Assembly (NCBI RefSeq): GCF_042662685.1
Contig: NZ_JBHSYO010000004.1
Span: 1 to 64,000, forward strand
Direction of reading: 5' to 3'
Source of the DNA: Pseudobowmanella zhangzhouensis
GTDB taxonomy: Bacteria > Pseudomonadota > Gammaproteobacteria > Enterobacterales > Alteromonadaceae
DNA length: 64,000 nt
A program made the translations under genes and the position numbers. The notes beneath the pieces were generated by a model. That model saw only the letters and a list, made by a program, of their open reading frames with translations, did not search any database and was not told the origin of the DNA. Shown here piece by piece: positions 17,701 to 26,713 of the stretch (positions within the stretch are counted from its first letter, which is position 1; each line of letters starts with the position of its first letter).

Positions 17701-18178
17701 CCTGATTTACCGCATAGTACCCCGCCCGTTGCAGATTGCTGCGAAACTGCTCGATATCCAGTCGATCGCCTTGTTTCAATAACAGCAGATACTGCCCAAG
17801 GTAACTGACTGGTGCCAGACGCATCAGTAAGGTGCTGATTGGCACAATGGTGATGGCGGTTTGCGGTTGAGTCAGGTAATACAGGGTTTCCAGACGCTGG
17901 GAAATAATATCCTGGTGTGGCGAAAAAGTATCGTAGGGCAGGGTTTCCCAATCCGGAAAGACATGCACGCTGATATCGCGCGGGCGTACAAAAAACTGCA
18001 GTTCCTGCTCAAGTTTTAACGCCGATGGGGTATCGGCAGTCACCAGCAACATGCCTTTACTATGTTGCTTCTGTGCCGCTGCCAGCGCCATAGCTAAGCT
18101 ACTGCCGTGCAGGTTTCCCCAATGGATATGGTCGCCCTGGCCTTTGGGCAGAGCGGGATTGGTTATTTCTGTTGTCAT
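14702..18178 (-). CDS. mfd: Transcription-repair coupling factor Mfd
   Basis: A 1158-residue ATP-dependent translocase that removes RNA polymerase stalled at lesions and recruits UvrA. Order of modules: UvrB-like N-terminal region (VFPDWETLPYDTFSPHQD, IRGSIVDLFPMG), an RNA-polymerase-interacting CarD-like domain (PVVHIEHGVGRYIGL near residue 500), a RecG-like helicase with Walker A GDVGFGKTE near 635, IIDEEHRFG near 735 and TATPIPRT, the TRG-type stretch LRGRVGRSHHQAYAYLL near 910, and the C-terminal domain. Length is normal and no frame is broken. The pilZ gene ends 5 nt before its start codon, and csiV overlaps its stop. The surrounding operon is constitutive-looking, with no LexA box seen. 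Confidence 0.98.
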   Translation of the reverse strand: MTTEITNPALPKGQGDHIHWGNLHGSSLAMALAAAQKQHSKGMLLVTADTPSALKLEQELQFFVRPRDISVHVFPDWETLPYDTFSPHQDIISQRLETLYYLTQPQTAITIVPISTLLMRLAPVSYLGQYLLLLKQGDRLDIEQFRSNLQRAGYYAVNQVLSHGEFAIRGSIVDLFPMGSRQPIRIDLFDDEIENLRLFDPESQRSGEAISEVRLLPAHEFPTDKAALDLFRQQYLSRFDANNSKDSVLYQVSKGLMPGGIEYYLPLFFPQTATLFDYLHPDTLLVGLGDLKPAIEFYWADLTERYEQRRYDPLRPLLPPAEIFLREDEAFSHFKKWPRISVNSAFIEPRAGRFNFDTAPIGDIAVKPELKSPTASLKQAVKDWQQQGVRVLFSAETAGRRETLLELLGKAGIHPSPTDDLTRFLQGDTPLGITIGWAEHSFLLPGTKLAFVTETELLGHKISQRRRRTKTQATDENAIIRNLAELSIGQPVVHIEHGVGRYIGLQTLDAGGITTEYLTIEYAKGAKLYVPVASLHLISRYSGGDDEHAPVHTLGSDAWARARKKAAEKVRDVAAQLLDIYARRAAKPGFAHPIDWQDYRQFADSFPFEETPDQEQAINAVINDMGSPGAMDRLVCGDVGFGKTEVAMRAAFIAAHAGKQVAVLVPTTLLAQQHFENFRDRFANWPFRIEVMSRFKTGKEQSGTMQALADGKVDIVVGTHKLLQKDVKFANLGLVIIDEEHRFGVRQKDQFKALRAEVDILTLTATPIPRTLNMAFSGMRDLSIIATPPAKRMAIKTFVAQREKMLVREAIMREILRGGQVYFLHNEVDSIEKCAAELAEWVPEARIGIGHGQMREKELERVMSDFYHQRFNVLVCTTIIETGIDVPSANTIIMDRADHLGLAQLHQLRGRVGRSHHQAYAYLLIPNPKLITKDAQKRLDAIAGAEDLGSGFTLATHDLEIRGAGELLGDEQSGQIAAVGFSLYMDMLENAVKALKEGKEPSLENLLATQTEIDLRVPALLPETYIADVNTRLSLYKKIASAKDKDELDNISVELIDRFGLLPDAARFLMQIAELKLIAANLGINKIEANARGGVIEFSPHTKVDPGYLIRLIQTQHKYYKLEGPDKLRFTIDADDSKQRVKLVQSLLTDFSEHLQVR

Positions 18179-18183
18179 AGGTT

Positions 18184-18792
18184 TTAGGCGTTTTCACCGT
18201 TTTGGCGGCGCTCAGCGGCGCGCGCTTTCAGTTGTTTACTCTGTAAATGCAGGCTGGCTTTCACCAGTAAATCCTGGTCTTCTTCGCGAATATGGCGGTA
18301 AATCAGGGTGATATGGTGAATATCGTCTTTCGCTTCACAACCAATCACCTCCGCCAGACAATACACAGCTGCGGCTTCATCAGTCAGGAATAATTTGAGC
18401 TCTCCGGTACGGCCAATCTCCATGGCACGATCACTTTTTAGTACTACACCACCACCGCCAAAGGACTCGGTCGTAAACCGCGCGCTATCGTCATCCTGCT
18501 GGTGCAGCACAAATGACATGATCAAATCGATTTTACGGGATTGGTGATTGAGAAAATCCATCAATTGCTGAGCGTGTTCACCCAGCGCGCGCAGTGGGCG
18601 CAGCGCGTTGAGTTCCAGACTGGCCACTTCAGTCGCAACCTTGAAAGCATATGGCATGTTAGCGACAAACGACTGGTAATCGGGTAACGGACGGTCGGCC
18701 GGCCATAAGGTGAAATTGGCGCTTATCCCATGTTGAATACTGAAGAATTCATTGAACTGTTGTTGTTTTTGTTCGAGGCTTAAATTTTCCAT
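18184..18792 (-). CDS. PilZ domain protein (degenerate motif)
   Basis: A 202-residue cytoplasmic protein with a C-terminal PilZ-like barrel. The segment SARFTTESFGGGGVVLKSD stands where PilZ domains carry (D/N)xSxxG, and the later LIYRHIREEDQDLLVKASLHLQ resembles family members found upstream of mfd. The N-terminal half is helical and ends with the basic stretch QSKQLKARAAERRQ. The RxxxR half of the cyclic-di-GMP motif is not clear, so nucleotide binding is doubtful. It is the first gene of the mfd operon, 5 nt from mfd, and divergent from lolC. Family assignment is moderately confident; function is unknown. Confidence 0.68.
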   Translation of the reverse strand: MENLSLEQKQQQFNEFFSIQHGISANFTLWPADRPLPDYQSFVANMPYAFKVATEVASLELNALRPLRALGEHAQQLMDFLNHQSRKIDLIMSFVLHQQDDDSARFTTESFGGGGVVLKSDRAMEIGRTGELKLFLTDEAAAVYCLAEVIGCEAKDDIHHITLIYRHIREEDQDLLVKASLHLQSKQLKARAAERRQNGENA

Positions 18793-18924
18793 ACTTGCCG
18801 ATTACCTGATTGACGCTGGCTTGTTTGTGCTGGCTGCTAACAGTATTATCCGTGGCATAATCATAAGGGAACATTGCCGCGAAGTCGCGGGCAAATGTCC
18901 ACACCAGGGACCAAAAGCAGATCC

Positions 18925-20139
18925 ATGATGATTCAACCTGCCTGTGCATATATCGGCCTTCGTTATGCCCGCGCCAGCAAATCCAATCATTTTATTGCCT
19001 TTATTAACTTTTTCTCGGTGGTTGGCATCATGCTGGGCATTGCCGCGCTGATTACCGTGTCGTCGGTGATGAACGGCTTTGAAGAACAGTTAAAACAACG
19101 AATTCTGGGCTTGCAGGCGCAATTGGTTGTCGATACGCGTAACCTTTCTGAAGGGCAAAAACAGGCGATTTCGCTTATCCCTGAGGTGAGTGCCGTCAGT
19201 GCTTATGTCGAGACGGAAGGCCTGATTCAAAGCCCCCGTGGCTTGCAGGGTGTTCAATTACAGGGCATTGACCCGGACGTCATGCAGCAGGCATCTATTC
19301 TGCATGAGCATTTGTTGTATGGCCGCTTGAACAATCTTGCCGCGGGTGAATATGGGGTCATTATCGGCTACCCACTGGCACGCGAGTTAGGCGTTCAACC
19401 GGGTAATAAAATCCGCATAGTATTGGGCGGCGCCACATTACATACGCCGTTTGGTCCGATGCCGGCGCAGCGTTTATTCACTGTAGTTGGCGTTTATTCG
19501 CTCAGTTCAGAGCTGGATGGCCGCGTGGTCATGACCCACGTAGATGACTTGACCCGGGTATTGCGTAAAAAGCCCGCGGATTTGCAACAAAGCCGCTTAT
19601 TTCTGCACGATGCGTTTGCCTGGCATGAGGTCAGCCAACAAATAAAGCATATTACCGACGCTCCCCAACGCAACTGGCGTGAACAGCAGGGCAAGTTATT
19701 CGATGCCGTTAAAATGGAAAAAAACATGATGAGCCTGATGTTGATGCTGATTGTGTTAGTGGCGGCGTTTAACATCGTTTCGGCACTTGCCATGGTGGTC
19801 ACTGAAAAGCACAGCGATATCGCGATTTTGCAAACTCAGGGCATGTCACCGGCGGGTATTACACAGATATTTCTCATTAATGGTTTATATAACGGCGTTA
19901 AGGGCACTGCGCTGGGGTTGTTGGTTGGCTTGTTGCTGGCCTGGCAACTCAATACCTTGCTTGGCATGTTAGGTGTGCATCTTGCGCTACCTGATGATCA
20001 GGGATTACCAGTGGTGATTGAACCCTTACAGATTGTTGTGATTATCGGGGCAGCCTTGCTGATGAGTCTGTTGGCCAGTTTGTATCCGGCGCGCCGCGCG
20101 GCGCGTGTTCTGCCTGCCCAGGCCTTACGTTACGAGTAG
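18925..20139 (+). CDS. lolC: Lipoprotein-releasing ABC permease LolC
   Basis: Inner-membrane permease of the LolCDE complex, which extracts outer-membrane lipoproteins and hands them to LolA. From the tandem ATG codons at 18925/18928 it has 405 residues. TM1 lies in FINFFSVVGIMLGIAALITVSSVMNGFE, a signature shared by LolC and LolE. A large periplasmic domain of ~220 residues follows, then three C-terminal helices around NIVSALAMVV, LLVGLLLAWQ and IIGAALLMSLLASLYPARRAA. The Hook region expected for LolA contact would be in the periplasmic domain (HTPFGPMPAQRLFTVVG). It is first in the operon, 5 nt before lolD, and its start is chosen to follow the family. Confidence 0.93.
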   Translation: MMIQPACAYIGLRYARASKSNHFIAFINFFSVVGIMLGIAALITVSSVMNGFEEQLKQRILGLQAQLVVDTRNLSEGQKQAISLIPEVSAVSAYVETEGLIQSPRGLQGVQLQGIDPDVMQQASILHEHLLYGRLNNLAAGEYGVIIGYPLARELGVQPGNKIRIVLGGATLHTPFGPMPAQRLFTVVGVYSLSSELDGRVVMTHVDDLTRVLRKKPADLQQSRLFLHDAFAWHEVSQQIKHITDAPQRNWREQQGKLFDAVKMEKNMMSLMLMLIVLVAAFNIVSALAMVVTEKHSDIAILQTQGMSPAGITQIFLINGLYNGVKGTALGLLVGLLLAWQLNTLLGMLGVHLALPDDQGLPVVIEPLQIVVIIGAALLMSLLASLYPARRAARVLPAQALRYE

Positions 20140-20144
20140 GAAAA

Positions 20145-20825
20145 ATGAGTTTATTACGTTGTATCGATGTATCGAAAAGCTACCAGGACGCGGATAAGCA
20201 TGTTCAGGTGTTAAAGCAGGTTAATCTGTCTATCGAAAAAGGCCAGCAGGTAGCGATTTTGGGTACATCCGGCTCGGGTAAAAGTACCTTGCTGCATATT
20301 TTGGGGGCACTGGACAAGCCTAGCAGTGGTCAGGTTATTTTCGATGAACAGGATATTTTTGGTTATTCACGCCAGCAGCAGGCCGCTTTTCGTAATCAGT
20401 CGTTAGGGTTTGTGTACCAGTTTCACCATTTACTGCCAGAGTTTTCTGCGCTGGAAAATGTCGCGATGCCGCTGTTGATCGGCGGTGAGTCTCAAAGCAA
20501 AGCGAAACAAGCTGCGGCCAATATGCTCGAGCGGGTGGGGCTGGGCAGCCGGGTTGAGCATAAACCCAGCCAGTTATCCGGCGGTGAACGACAGCGTGTG
20601 GCTATTGCAAGGGCACTGATCAATCAGCCCAAACTGGTGCTCGCCGATGAACCCACCGGGAACCTGGATGAAGACACCGGAGAAGGGATTTTTCAGCTGT
20701 TAGGTGAGCTGAAAACCCAACTGGATACCGCGTTTGTGGTGGTGACCCATGACCGGGCACTGGCGGCGCGCATGGATAAAACCTTTCAGTTGCATCATGG
20801 TGTACTGGAGCAGGTATGCCGTTAA
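20145..20825 (+). CDS. lolD: Lipoprotein-releasing ABC ATPase LolD
   Basis: A 226-residue ABC ATPase of the LolD/MacB type that powers lipoprotein release. Walker A is GTSGSGKST, the Q-loop region reads FVYQFHHLLPEFSALENV (the LolD-type motif), the signature is LSGGERQRVAIARAL, Walker B is LVLADEPTGNLD, and the switch His is in VVTHDR. Length is as expected. Its last 10 nt overlap the start of lolE, which sits in a different frame, indicating tight coupling of ATPase and permease synthesis. Confidence 0.97.
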   Translation: MSLLRCIDVSKSYQDADKHVQVLKQVNLSIEKGQQVAILGTSGSGKSTLLHILGALDKPSSGQVIFDEQDIFGYSRQQQAAFRNQSLGFVYQFHHLLPEFSALENVAMPLLIGGESQSKAKQAAANMLERVGLGSRVEHKPSQLSGGERQRVAIARALINQPKLVLADEPTGNLDEDTGEGIFQLLGELKTQLDTAFVVVTHDRALAARMDKTFQLHHGVLEQVCR

Positions 20826-22051
20826 GCACGTTACTCGCCTGGCGTTTGGCAAGAGGCAAACGGCAAAATGGTTTAACGGCGTTTATGTCCGCGTCTTCGA
20901 CCATTGGGATTGCCATTGGCTGTTTCGCATTGATCGTTATCCTGTCGGTGATGAATGGGTTTGAGCGCGAACTGCGTAATAATCTGCTTGCCGTGATCCC
21001 CCATGGCGAATTTACCGCCGTACAGGACGCCGGATTAGCAGATTGGCAAGCCACTATGGCGTCGATGTTAAAGGATCCTGCGGTAACCTTTATGCAACCG
21101 GTTATCAAGGTTACCGGCTTGTTGCAACAGGCGAATCAGTTGAAGGCAGTGCAAATCCAGGCGGTCTCTGCGCCACTGGCGAAAGACAGTCCCTCACTGG
21201 CTGGGCATGATTTACAAGCATGGCCTGCGTTCGCTGCAAACCCTCACAGTATTTTGCTGGGGGAAAGTCTCAAACAAACATTGGACGTCAAAGCGGGAGA
21301 CAGTCTGCAGTTGTTGTTACCACAGGTTGCTGACGATGGACGTTTTCTGGCGCCCAAATCCGTGTGGCTGACTGTGGCCGGGTCGATTTCGCTCAACAGT
21401 CAGGTGGATGCGCATCTTGCCATGATGCATTTGGACTACGCTGCTGAGTTACTGGCAATCAGTGAGGGCGTAAAGGGCCTGCAGCTGTATTTTAGCGATC
21501 CGTTTGATGCGCCGCGCAAGGTGCGTGAAATCGGCAATCAAATGCACCAGATGGTGTATATGTCGGATTGGACCCGCACTCAGGGTGACCTGTATCAGGA
21601 TATTCTGTTAGTTCGTCAGGTGGTGTATGTGGTGTTAACCCTGGTGATTGCCGTGGCCTGTTTTAATATTGTGTCGGCACAGATTATGGCCGTGTCGGAT
21701 AAACAGGCGGAAATAGCCATGTTGATGACCATGGGCGCGGGGCAGGGCTTGATTATGCGCACGTTTGTCTATCAGGGCCTGATTAACGGTGCTATCGGGA
21801 CTTTATTAGGCGCGGGTTTTGGCGCCGTATTAAGCTTATATCTCAGTGATGTGGCGCGTTGGTTTGAAAAGATCAGTGGTACCCGTCTGTTGTCCGGCGA
21901 TGTGTATTTTATTGATTTTTTGCCGAGTCAGTTACAACTTGCTGATGTCATCGTGACGGTAATCATTGCGCTATTACTGACCTTATTGGCAACCTTATAT
22001 CCCGCAGTGCGGGCGGCGCGACTGAATCCGACTGAGGTGTTAGGCCACTAA
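20816..22051 (+). CDS. lolE: Lipoprotein-releasing ABC permease LolE
   Basis: Second permease of the Lol complex, 411 residues. TM1 region: ASSTIGIAIGCFALIVILSVMNGFE, closely parallel to the same part of LolC. A periplasmic domain follows, then C-terminal helices (VVYVVLTLVIAVACFNIVSAQ; the last ends TLLATLYPAVRAARLNPTEVL). It follows LolC and LolD in the conserved order C-D-E, which is the basis for calling it LolE rather than a second LolC. The gene starts 10 nt inside lolD. It ends 16 nt before the stop of the convergent DUF2062 gene, with no evident terminator between. Confidence 0.93.
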   Translation: MPLSTLLAWRLARGKRQNGLTAFMSASSTIGIAIGCFALIVILSVMNGFERELRNNLLAVIPHGEFTAVQDAGLADWQATMASMLKDPAVTFMQPVIKVTGLLQQANQLKAVQIQAVSAPLAKDSPSLAGHDLQAWPAFAANPHSILLGESLKQTLDVKAGDSLQLLLPQVADDGRFLAPKSVWLTVAGSISLNSQVDAHLAMMHLDYAAELLAISEGVKGLQLYFSDPFDAPRKVREIGNQMHQMVYMSDWTRTQGDLYQDILLVRQVVYVVLTLVIAVACFNIVSAQIMAVSDKQAEIAMLMTMGAGQGLIMRTFVYQGLINGAIGTLLGAGFGAVLSLYLSDVARWFEKISGTRLLSGDVYFIDFLPSQLQLADVIVTVIIALLLTLLATLYPAVRAARLNPTEVLGH

Positions 22052-22066
22052 TTCGTGGCCATCGAC

Positions 22067-22597
22067 TCATGCCTGTTTGCTGGCAATACGGCGGGCTTTT
22101 CGTTGCTGCCAGGCCCGCGCAACGGAAAAACGCCACAGCAGGCGCATGCCGAAATAACCCAGTAACCCAAATACCACGCCGCAGACAAAACATCCCAGTA
22201 AAAACGCCGGACCGATACTTTCCAGACTTTCAATCACCCATGCCCAGCTGGCTTCAAACGCAAACTCCTGCACTGGTGCACCGATGATCCAGGTGCCCAC
22301 CAGATAAGCGAAATAAAATACGGGTGGCATGGTAATGGGGTTAGTTAACCACACAGTGGCGACAGACAATGGCAGATTTACCCGCAGTGGAATGGCTAAT
22401 GCTGCTGCCAACCACATCTGAAACGGTACCGGCCAGAAGGCAAAAAACAACCCAATACCAAATGCGCCTGCCGCGCTGCGACGATTTAAATGCCAAAGGT
22501 TCGCATCATGTAACAAAGTGCCAAAAAGGCTAATAAAGCGATTTTGTTTAATACTGTGATGGTCGGGCAAATAGCGTTTTATGAATTTTTTAGGCAT
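22067..22597 (-). CDS. DUF2062 membrane protein
   Basis: About 176 residues from the ATG at 22597. The family features are present: a basic N-terminal tail, then NRRSAAGAFGIGLFFAFWPVPFQM, followed by VATVWLTNPITMPPVFYFAYLVG (the conserved NP-TM-PxF segment), and one or two further helices before a basic C-terminus (WQQRKARRIASKQA). DUF2062 proteins are inner-membrane proteins of unknown function often next to comEC in gammaproteobacteria. It is divergent from comEC, with only 26 nt between start codons, so their promoters must overlap each other's leaders or coding starts. Confidence 0.88.
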   Translation of the reverse strand: MPKKFIKRYLPDHHSIKQNRFISLFGTLLHDANLWHLNRRSAAGAFGIGLFFAFWPVPFQMWLAAALAIPLRVNLPLSVATVWLTNPITMPPVFYFAYLVGTWIIGAPVQEFAFEASWAWVIESLESIGPAFLLGCFVCGVVFGLLGYFGMRLLWRFSVARAWQQRKARRIASKQA

Positions 22598-22623
22598 AGC
22601 GTACAACAGGGACTCGTCTTTCC

Positions 22624-24867
22624 ATGGTTTTGGGACAAATAGGTTTTTTGCTTGGAGCGTTTAGTTCGCTGTGGTGGACCTATCTACCCCCTGTCTGGTT
22701 GACAATCATACTCACAATCCTCGCACTTGGCTGTCTTTTTAGCAGAAAATTACTGTTGTTTGCCGGATTTTTGTTCGCCGTGCTGTGGTATACGCTCGCA
22801 GGCTACCAGCGTCTTGGGTGGCAATTGCCCGCCACTCTGGTGAGCACGGATATACTGGTTAGCGCTGAAGTTATCAGTCTGATGCCTGTGGGTGAACAGG
22901 CGCCGTTGAATGCGCAATTGTTGTCAATCAATGGCGACAGGTTAGCTACACCAATTAAAGTCAGGCTCAGTAATTATGATACTGACATCCTGATGCAGCA
23001 GGGGCAGCGCTGGCAATGGGTGGTGCGGTTGAAACCCATTCATGGGCTGGCTAATGAAGGCGGATTTCGCTATCAGCAGTGGATGTTCAGTGAGGGTATC
23101 CGCGCCCGTGGTTACATACGGGTGCATCAGGACAATCGCTTGCTGGATGATCATATTACCTTGCGCCAGCGGCTGCTCAACAGTCTGGAAATCGCACAGC
23201 TGCCATCATTCCGCTGGATTGCAGCACTGACGCTAGGCTATCGCGGTGCGCTAGAGCAGGCAGACTGGCAAATGTTACAACGCAGCGGGCTGGCACATCT
23301 GGTGGCAATCTCTGGATTGCATCTGGGCTTTGTCGGTGTGATGAGTTATGCGGTGCTGGCTTGGCTGTTTTCCCTGCTAGGCAAACAAACCATCAATGCC
23401 CATCGATTGGCCTGGTTTATCTCGCCACTGTTTGTCGCGTTATACAGCGCATTGGCAGGATTTTCATTACCAACATTGCGCGCCTTGATCGCGTACTGCC
23501 TTATCGTTCTGATGATGGCATCCAGACGATACCGAACTCCCGCGGCTGCATTTCTTACGGTGGTAGTGATTTTATTATTGGTGTCGCCACTTTCGATTTA
23601 TACCGCCAGTTTCTGGCTGAGTTTTTCAGCTGTGAGCGCCTTGCTGCTTATCCATTGGCGCTGGCCGTTTAATAACTCACCACTTATGCAGTTTGTGGGA
23701 TTACAGGTTCTGTTAACGCTACTGATGTTACCTGTCGTGGGGTGGCAATTTGGTATCTTAAGCCCGCTGAGTATTGGGTTTAATTTGCTTGCGATCCCGA
23801 TTGTTATGCTGTTGTTAGTGCCGGGTTTATTGTGTGCTGTATTGATCTGGTTGGTGTTACCAGCGACAGGGATCACAATGTTTAGCATGCTCGATGCTGT
23901 CATTACCCTACTTATAAAGGGATTGTCAGCGTTAGACACGTTATTTGCAGAAGGCGCTATCCGGTTAACGTTACCCTGGCAAAGCTGGCTGTATCTTTTG
24001 GCGATGACGCTGTTGGTTATCATACCGACATTTCGTTGGCGTAGTGGCCTGATTGGTTTGTGTTTTATTTCCATGGTGTTACATGGATTGTCTTCGTTTT
24101 TCGACACCCGCCAGCACTGGCAGTTGACGGTGCTGGATAGTGGGCAGGGCATGGCTGTAGTGCTGATGAGGAATAAACACGCCATTTTGTATGACGTAGG
24201 CGCAAGTTATTCAGACGAATTTGATATTGCTGACAGTGTCTTGCTGCCTTTTTTACGCCACCACGGTGTACGCCAAATCGATTATCTGTTTATTTCTCAC
24301 ATGGATAACGACCACGCTGGCGCGTTACCCGCGTTGCTCGCATCTGAATTTAAGGTGCCGCAGATTATTACCAGTCAAAATGGTTGTGATAGTTCACTAA
24401 GCCTCAAGTGGCAGGGATTACATCTGCGCGGCTTGTGGCCGCCCACGCCGGCTAGCAGTCTGCAAAGTGGCGAAAACCGTTATTCCTGTGTATTGATGCT
24501 GCAAGATAGTGCTTATCGAATTCTATTGACCGGCGACATTGATAAGGTTGCAGAGCGATATTTGGCTGACAGTGGGGTGGATTTACGTGCCAATGTACTG
24601 GTTGCGCCGCATCATGGCAGTAAAACTTCTTCGACACAGGCATTTGTGGAAGCGATAAGCCCGCAACATGTGATTTTCAGCAGTGGCTTTTTAAATCGTT
24701 GGCAGCATCCTCATGCGCAGGTGATGTTGCGCTATGCTGGGAATGATGCTCGTATTCATCGTACTGATTTGCATGGCCAAATTAGTGTATATGTCGAAGA
24801 AGGCGACATACAGGTACGTCGTTTTCGTGAATCGGGGTTTCCTTATTGGTATGCCAACAGCCAATAA
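22624..24867 (+). CDS. comEC: DNA uptake channel ComEC/Rec2
   Basis: A 747-residue competence protein that passes single-stranded DNA across the inner membrane. It has N-terminal membrane helices, an OB-like region (residues ~80-170), the Competence domain with RSGLAHLVAISGLHLGFVGV and several helices, and a C-terminal metallo-beta-lactamase-type domain with LTVLDSGQGMAVVL, FISHMDNDHAGALPALL (near residue 557) and VLVAPHHGSKTSS. The metal-binding His and Asp residues are kept, so the nuclease domain looks active. No frameshift is seen. It implies that the organism is at least genetically able to take up DNA; no other competence gene lies in the window. Confidence 0.94.
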   Translation: MVLGQIGFLLGAFSSLWWTYLPPVWLTIILTILALGCLFSRKLLLFAGFLFAVLWYTLAGYQRLGWQLPATLVSTDILVSAEVISLMPVGEQAPLNAQLLSINGDRLATPIKVRLSNYDTDILMQQGQRWQWVVRLKPIHGLANEGGFRYQQWMFSEGIRARGYIRVHQDNRLLDDHITLRQRLLNSLEIAQLPSFRWIAALTLGYRGALEQADWQMLQRSGLAHLVAISGLHLGFVGVMSYAVLAWLFSLLGKQTINAHRLAWFISPLFVALYSALAGFSLPTLRALIAYCLIVLMMASRRYRTPAAAFLTVVVILLLVSPLSIYTASFWLSFSAVSALLLIHWRWPFNNSPLMQFVGLQVLLTLLMLPVVGWQFGILSPLSIGFNLLAIPIVMLLLVPGLLCAVLIWLVLPATGITMFSMLDAVITLLIKGLSALDTLFAEGAIRLTLPWQSWLYLLAMTLLVIIPTFRWRSGLIGLCFISMVLHGLSSFFDTRQHWQLTVLDSGQGMAVVLMRNKHAILYDVGASYSDEFDIADSVLLPFLRHHGVRQIDYLFISHMDNDHAGALPALLASEFKVPQIITSQNGCDSSLSLKWQGLHLRGLWPPTPASSLQSGENRYSCVLMLQDSAYRILLTGDIDKVAERYLADSGVDLRANVLVAPHHGSKTSSTQAFVEAISPQHVIFSSGFLNRWQHPHAQVMLRYAGNDARIHRTDLHGQISVYVEEGDIQVRRFRESGFPYWYANSQ

Positions 24868-24919
24868 TATCTTATTGATAGTTGGGTAATTTCTGTTTGG
24901 CAGGTACAATTGCCCGAGA

Positions 24920-26704
24920 ATGAAAAGAGCACGTTCCGCGGAATTATCAGTTTTGCACACCTCAAATACTCAACCGACACCATCGGTATTTCGTCGTTTT
25001 CGCCATTATTTGCGAGACTTCAAGCTGGCGTTTTTGTTCGCAGCCATTGGCATGATTGGCTACTCCAGTCTGGATGTGCTGGTTATTTCACAACTGGAGC
25101 CACTGATCGACAAAAGCCTCGGTGGTGGTGATTACCAGTTTCTGCGCATGGCAGCGTATCTGATTGTGCCTATTTTTATCTTGCGTGGCGTCTTTAACTT
25201 TATTGGTAGCTATACACTACAATGGATTGGAACCAGCGTGGTGATGCGCATGCGTCAGCATCTGTTCAATCATTATATGTATTTGCCAGTCAGCTTTTTT
25301 GACCAACACTCATCGGGTGCGCTGATCTCGAAGGTTATCTATGACACCGAGCAGGTAGCGAACGCAGCGGGCAAAGCGCTGGCCATTTTGGTCAGAGAAG
25401 GTGCACTGGTCATCGGTTTGCTGGTAATGATGTTCTGGAAATCCTGGCAACTATCACTGGTGTTTTTGCTGATTGGCCCACTGGTCGCCGTGGTGGTCTC
25501 TGTGGTCAGTAAACGATTCAGAAAAGTCAGTCGTAATATTCAGCAGGCGATGGGGACGCTCACCACAGGCGTTGAGCAAGCTGTTAAAGGACACAAAGTG
25601 GTGCTGATGTTCGGCGGTCAGGACAAAGAAGCGGCGTTGTTTGAGCAAAAAAACAACCATAACCGTCAGCAGAATATGAAGCTGTACGTTGCACAAATCC
25701 TTAGTGTCAGCACAATTCAGATTATTGCTTCAATTGCGCTGGCAGTGGTGCTTTATATTGCCAGTGTGCCGCAGTTGGTTGAGTCACTGACGCCCGGTGT
25801 GTTTGTGTCGGTGGTAATGGGCATGACCATGCTGCTCAAACCTCTCAAGCAGTTAACTACAGTAAATAGTGAATTTCAGCGCGGCATGGCGGCCTGTACC
25901 AGTATTTTCGATATTCTTGATGAGCATACTGAGCAAAACCGCGGTAACCATAGTCCAGAGCAAGTACAAGGCAAAGTTGAATACAACAATGTGACATTTA
26001 GTTACCCGGGCGTTGCCAAACCTGCTCTGAAAAATATTAACTTCACCCTGCAAGCCGGTAAAACCCTCGCGTTGGTGGGGCGCAGCGGCTCTGGTAAATC
26101 GACAATCTCATCGCTGCTTACCCGTTTTTATCAGGCACAACAGGGTGATGTGCTGTTAGACGGCGTCAGTATCAACGACTACGACCTTAAAAACTTACGC
26201 AGCCACTGTGCGCTGGTATCACAGCACGTCACATTATTTAACGACACCATCGCCAACAACATTGCTTATGGGTCAGAAGGGCGCGTGACCCGTGCGCAGA
26301 TTCTGATGGCAGCGGATGCGGCCCACGTGACCGAATTTGCTGAGCAGTTAGAATTGGGACTGGATACCATGATCGGTGAAAATGGCCTGATGTTGTCGGG
26401 TGGCCAGCGCCAGCGCATTGCTATCGCAAGAGCTATCTTACGTGACGCGCCGATCCTGATACTGGATGAAGCGACGTCGGCACTGGATACGGAGTCCGAG
26501 CGTTTGATTCAGGATGCGTTGGATACTCTGCAACAAAACCGTACCTGTATCATTATCGCCCATCGCTTATCCACCATTGAGAAAGCCGATGAAATTTTGG
26601 TGGTGGAAAAAGGCGAAATTATTGAACAGGGTGATCATCAATCGCTGTTAGCCAAAGATGGCGCCTATGCGGCATTGCATAAAATGCAATTTAGCGAAGG
26701 ATAA
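24920..26704 (+). CDS. msbA: Lipid A export ATP-binding/permease MsbA
   Basis: Homodimeric ABC flippase moving lipid A-core across the inner membrane; 594 residues. An N-terminal half with six helices follows a 30-residue tail; the nucleotide-binding half has Walker A GRSGSGKST near residue 388, Q-loop CALVSQHVTLFND, signature LSGGQRQRIAIARAI near 493, Walker B ILILDEATSALD near 513 and switch His in IIAHRLST. Identity as MsbA rather than another exporter is supported by lpxK following 9 nt later. The N-terminus is about 15 residues longer than in E. coli; later starts are possible, though no clear ribosome-binding site decides it. Confidence 0.95.
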   Translation: MKRARSAELSVLHTSNTQPTPSVFRRFRHYLRDFKLAFLFAAIGMIGYSSLDVLVISQLEPLIDKSLGGGDYQFLRMAAYLIVPIFILRGVFNFIGSYTLQWIGTSVVMRMRQHLFNHYMYLPVSFFDQHSSGALISKVIYDTEQVANAAGKALAILVREGALVIGLLVMMFWKSWQLSLVFLLIGPLVAVVVSVVSKRFRKVSRNIQQAMGTLTTGVEQAVKGHKVVLMFGGQDKEAALFEQKNNHNRQQNMKLYVAQILSVSTIQIIASIALAVVLYIASVPQLVESLTPGVFVSVVMGMTMLLKPLKQLTTVNSEFQRGMAACTSIFDILDEHTEQNRGNHSPEQVQGKVEYNNVTFSYPGVAKPALKNINFTLQAGKTLALVGRSGSGKSTISSLLTRFYQAQQGDVLLDGVSINDYDLKNLRSHCALVSQHVTLFNDTIANNIAYGSEGRVTRAQILMAADAAHVTEFAEQLELGLDTMIGENGLMLSGGQRQRIAIARAILRDAPILILDEATSALDTESERLIQDALDTLQQNRTCIIIAHRLSTIEKADEILVVEKGEIIEQGDHQSLLAKDGAYAALHKMQFSEG

Positions 26705-26713
26705 GCAAAGCTC

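Noticed and set aside
18925..22051. LolC and LolE as a recent duplication
   Set aside because: Having both permeases in the order C-D-E is the normal arrangement in gammaproteobacteria, and the two are well diverged.
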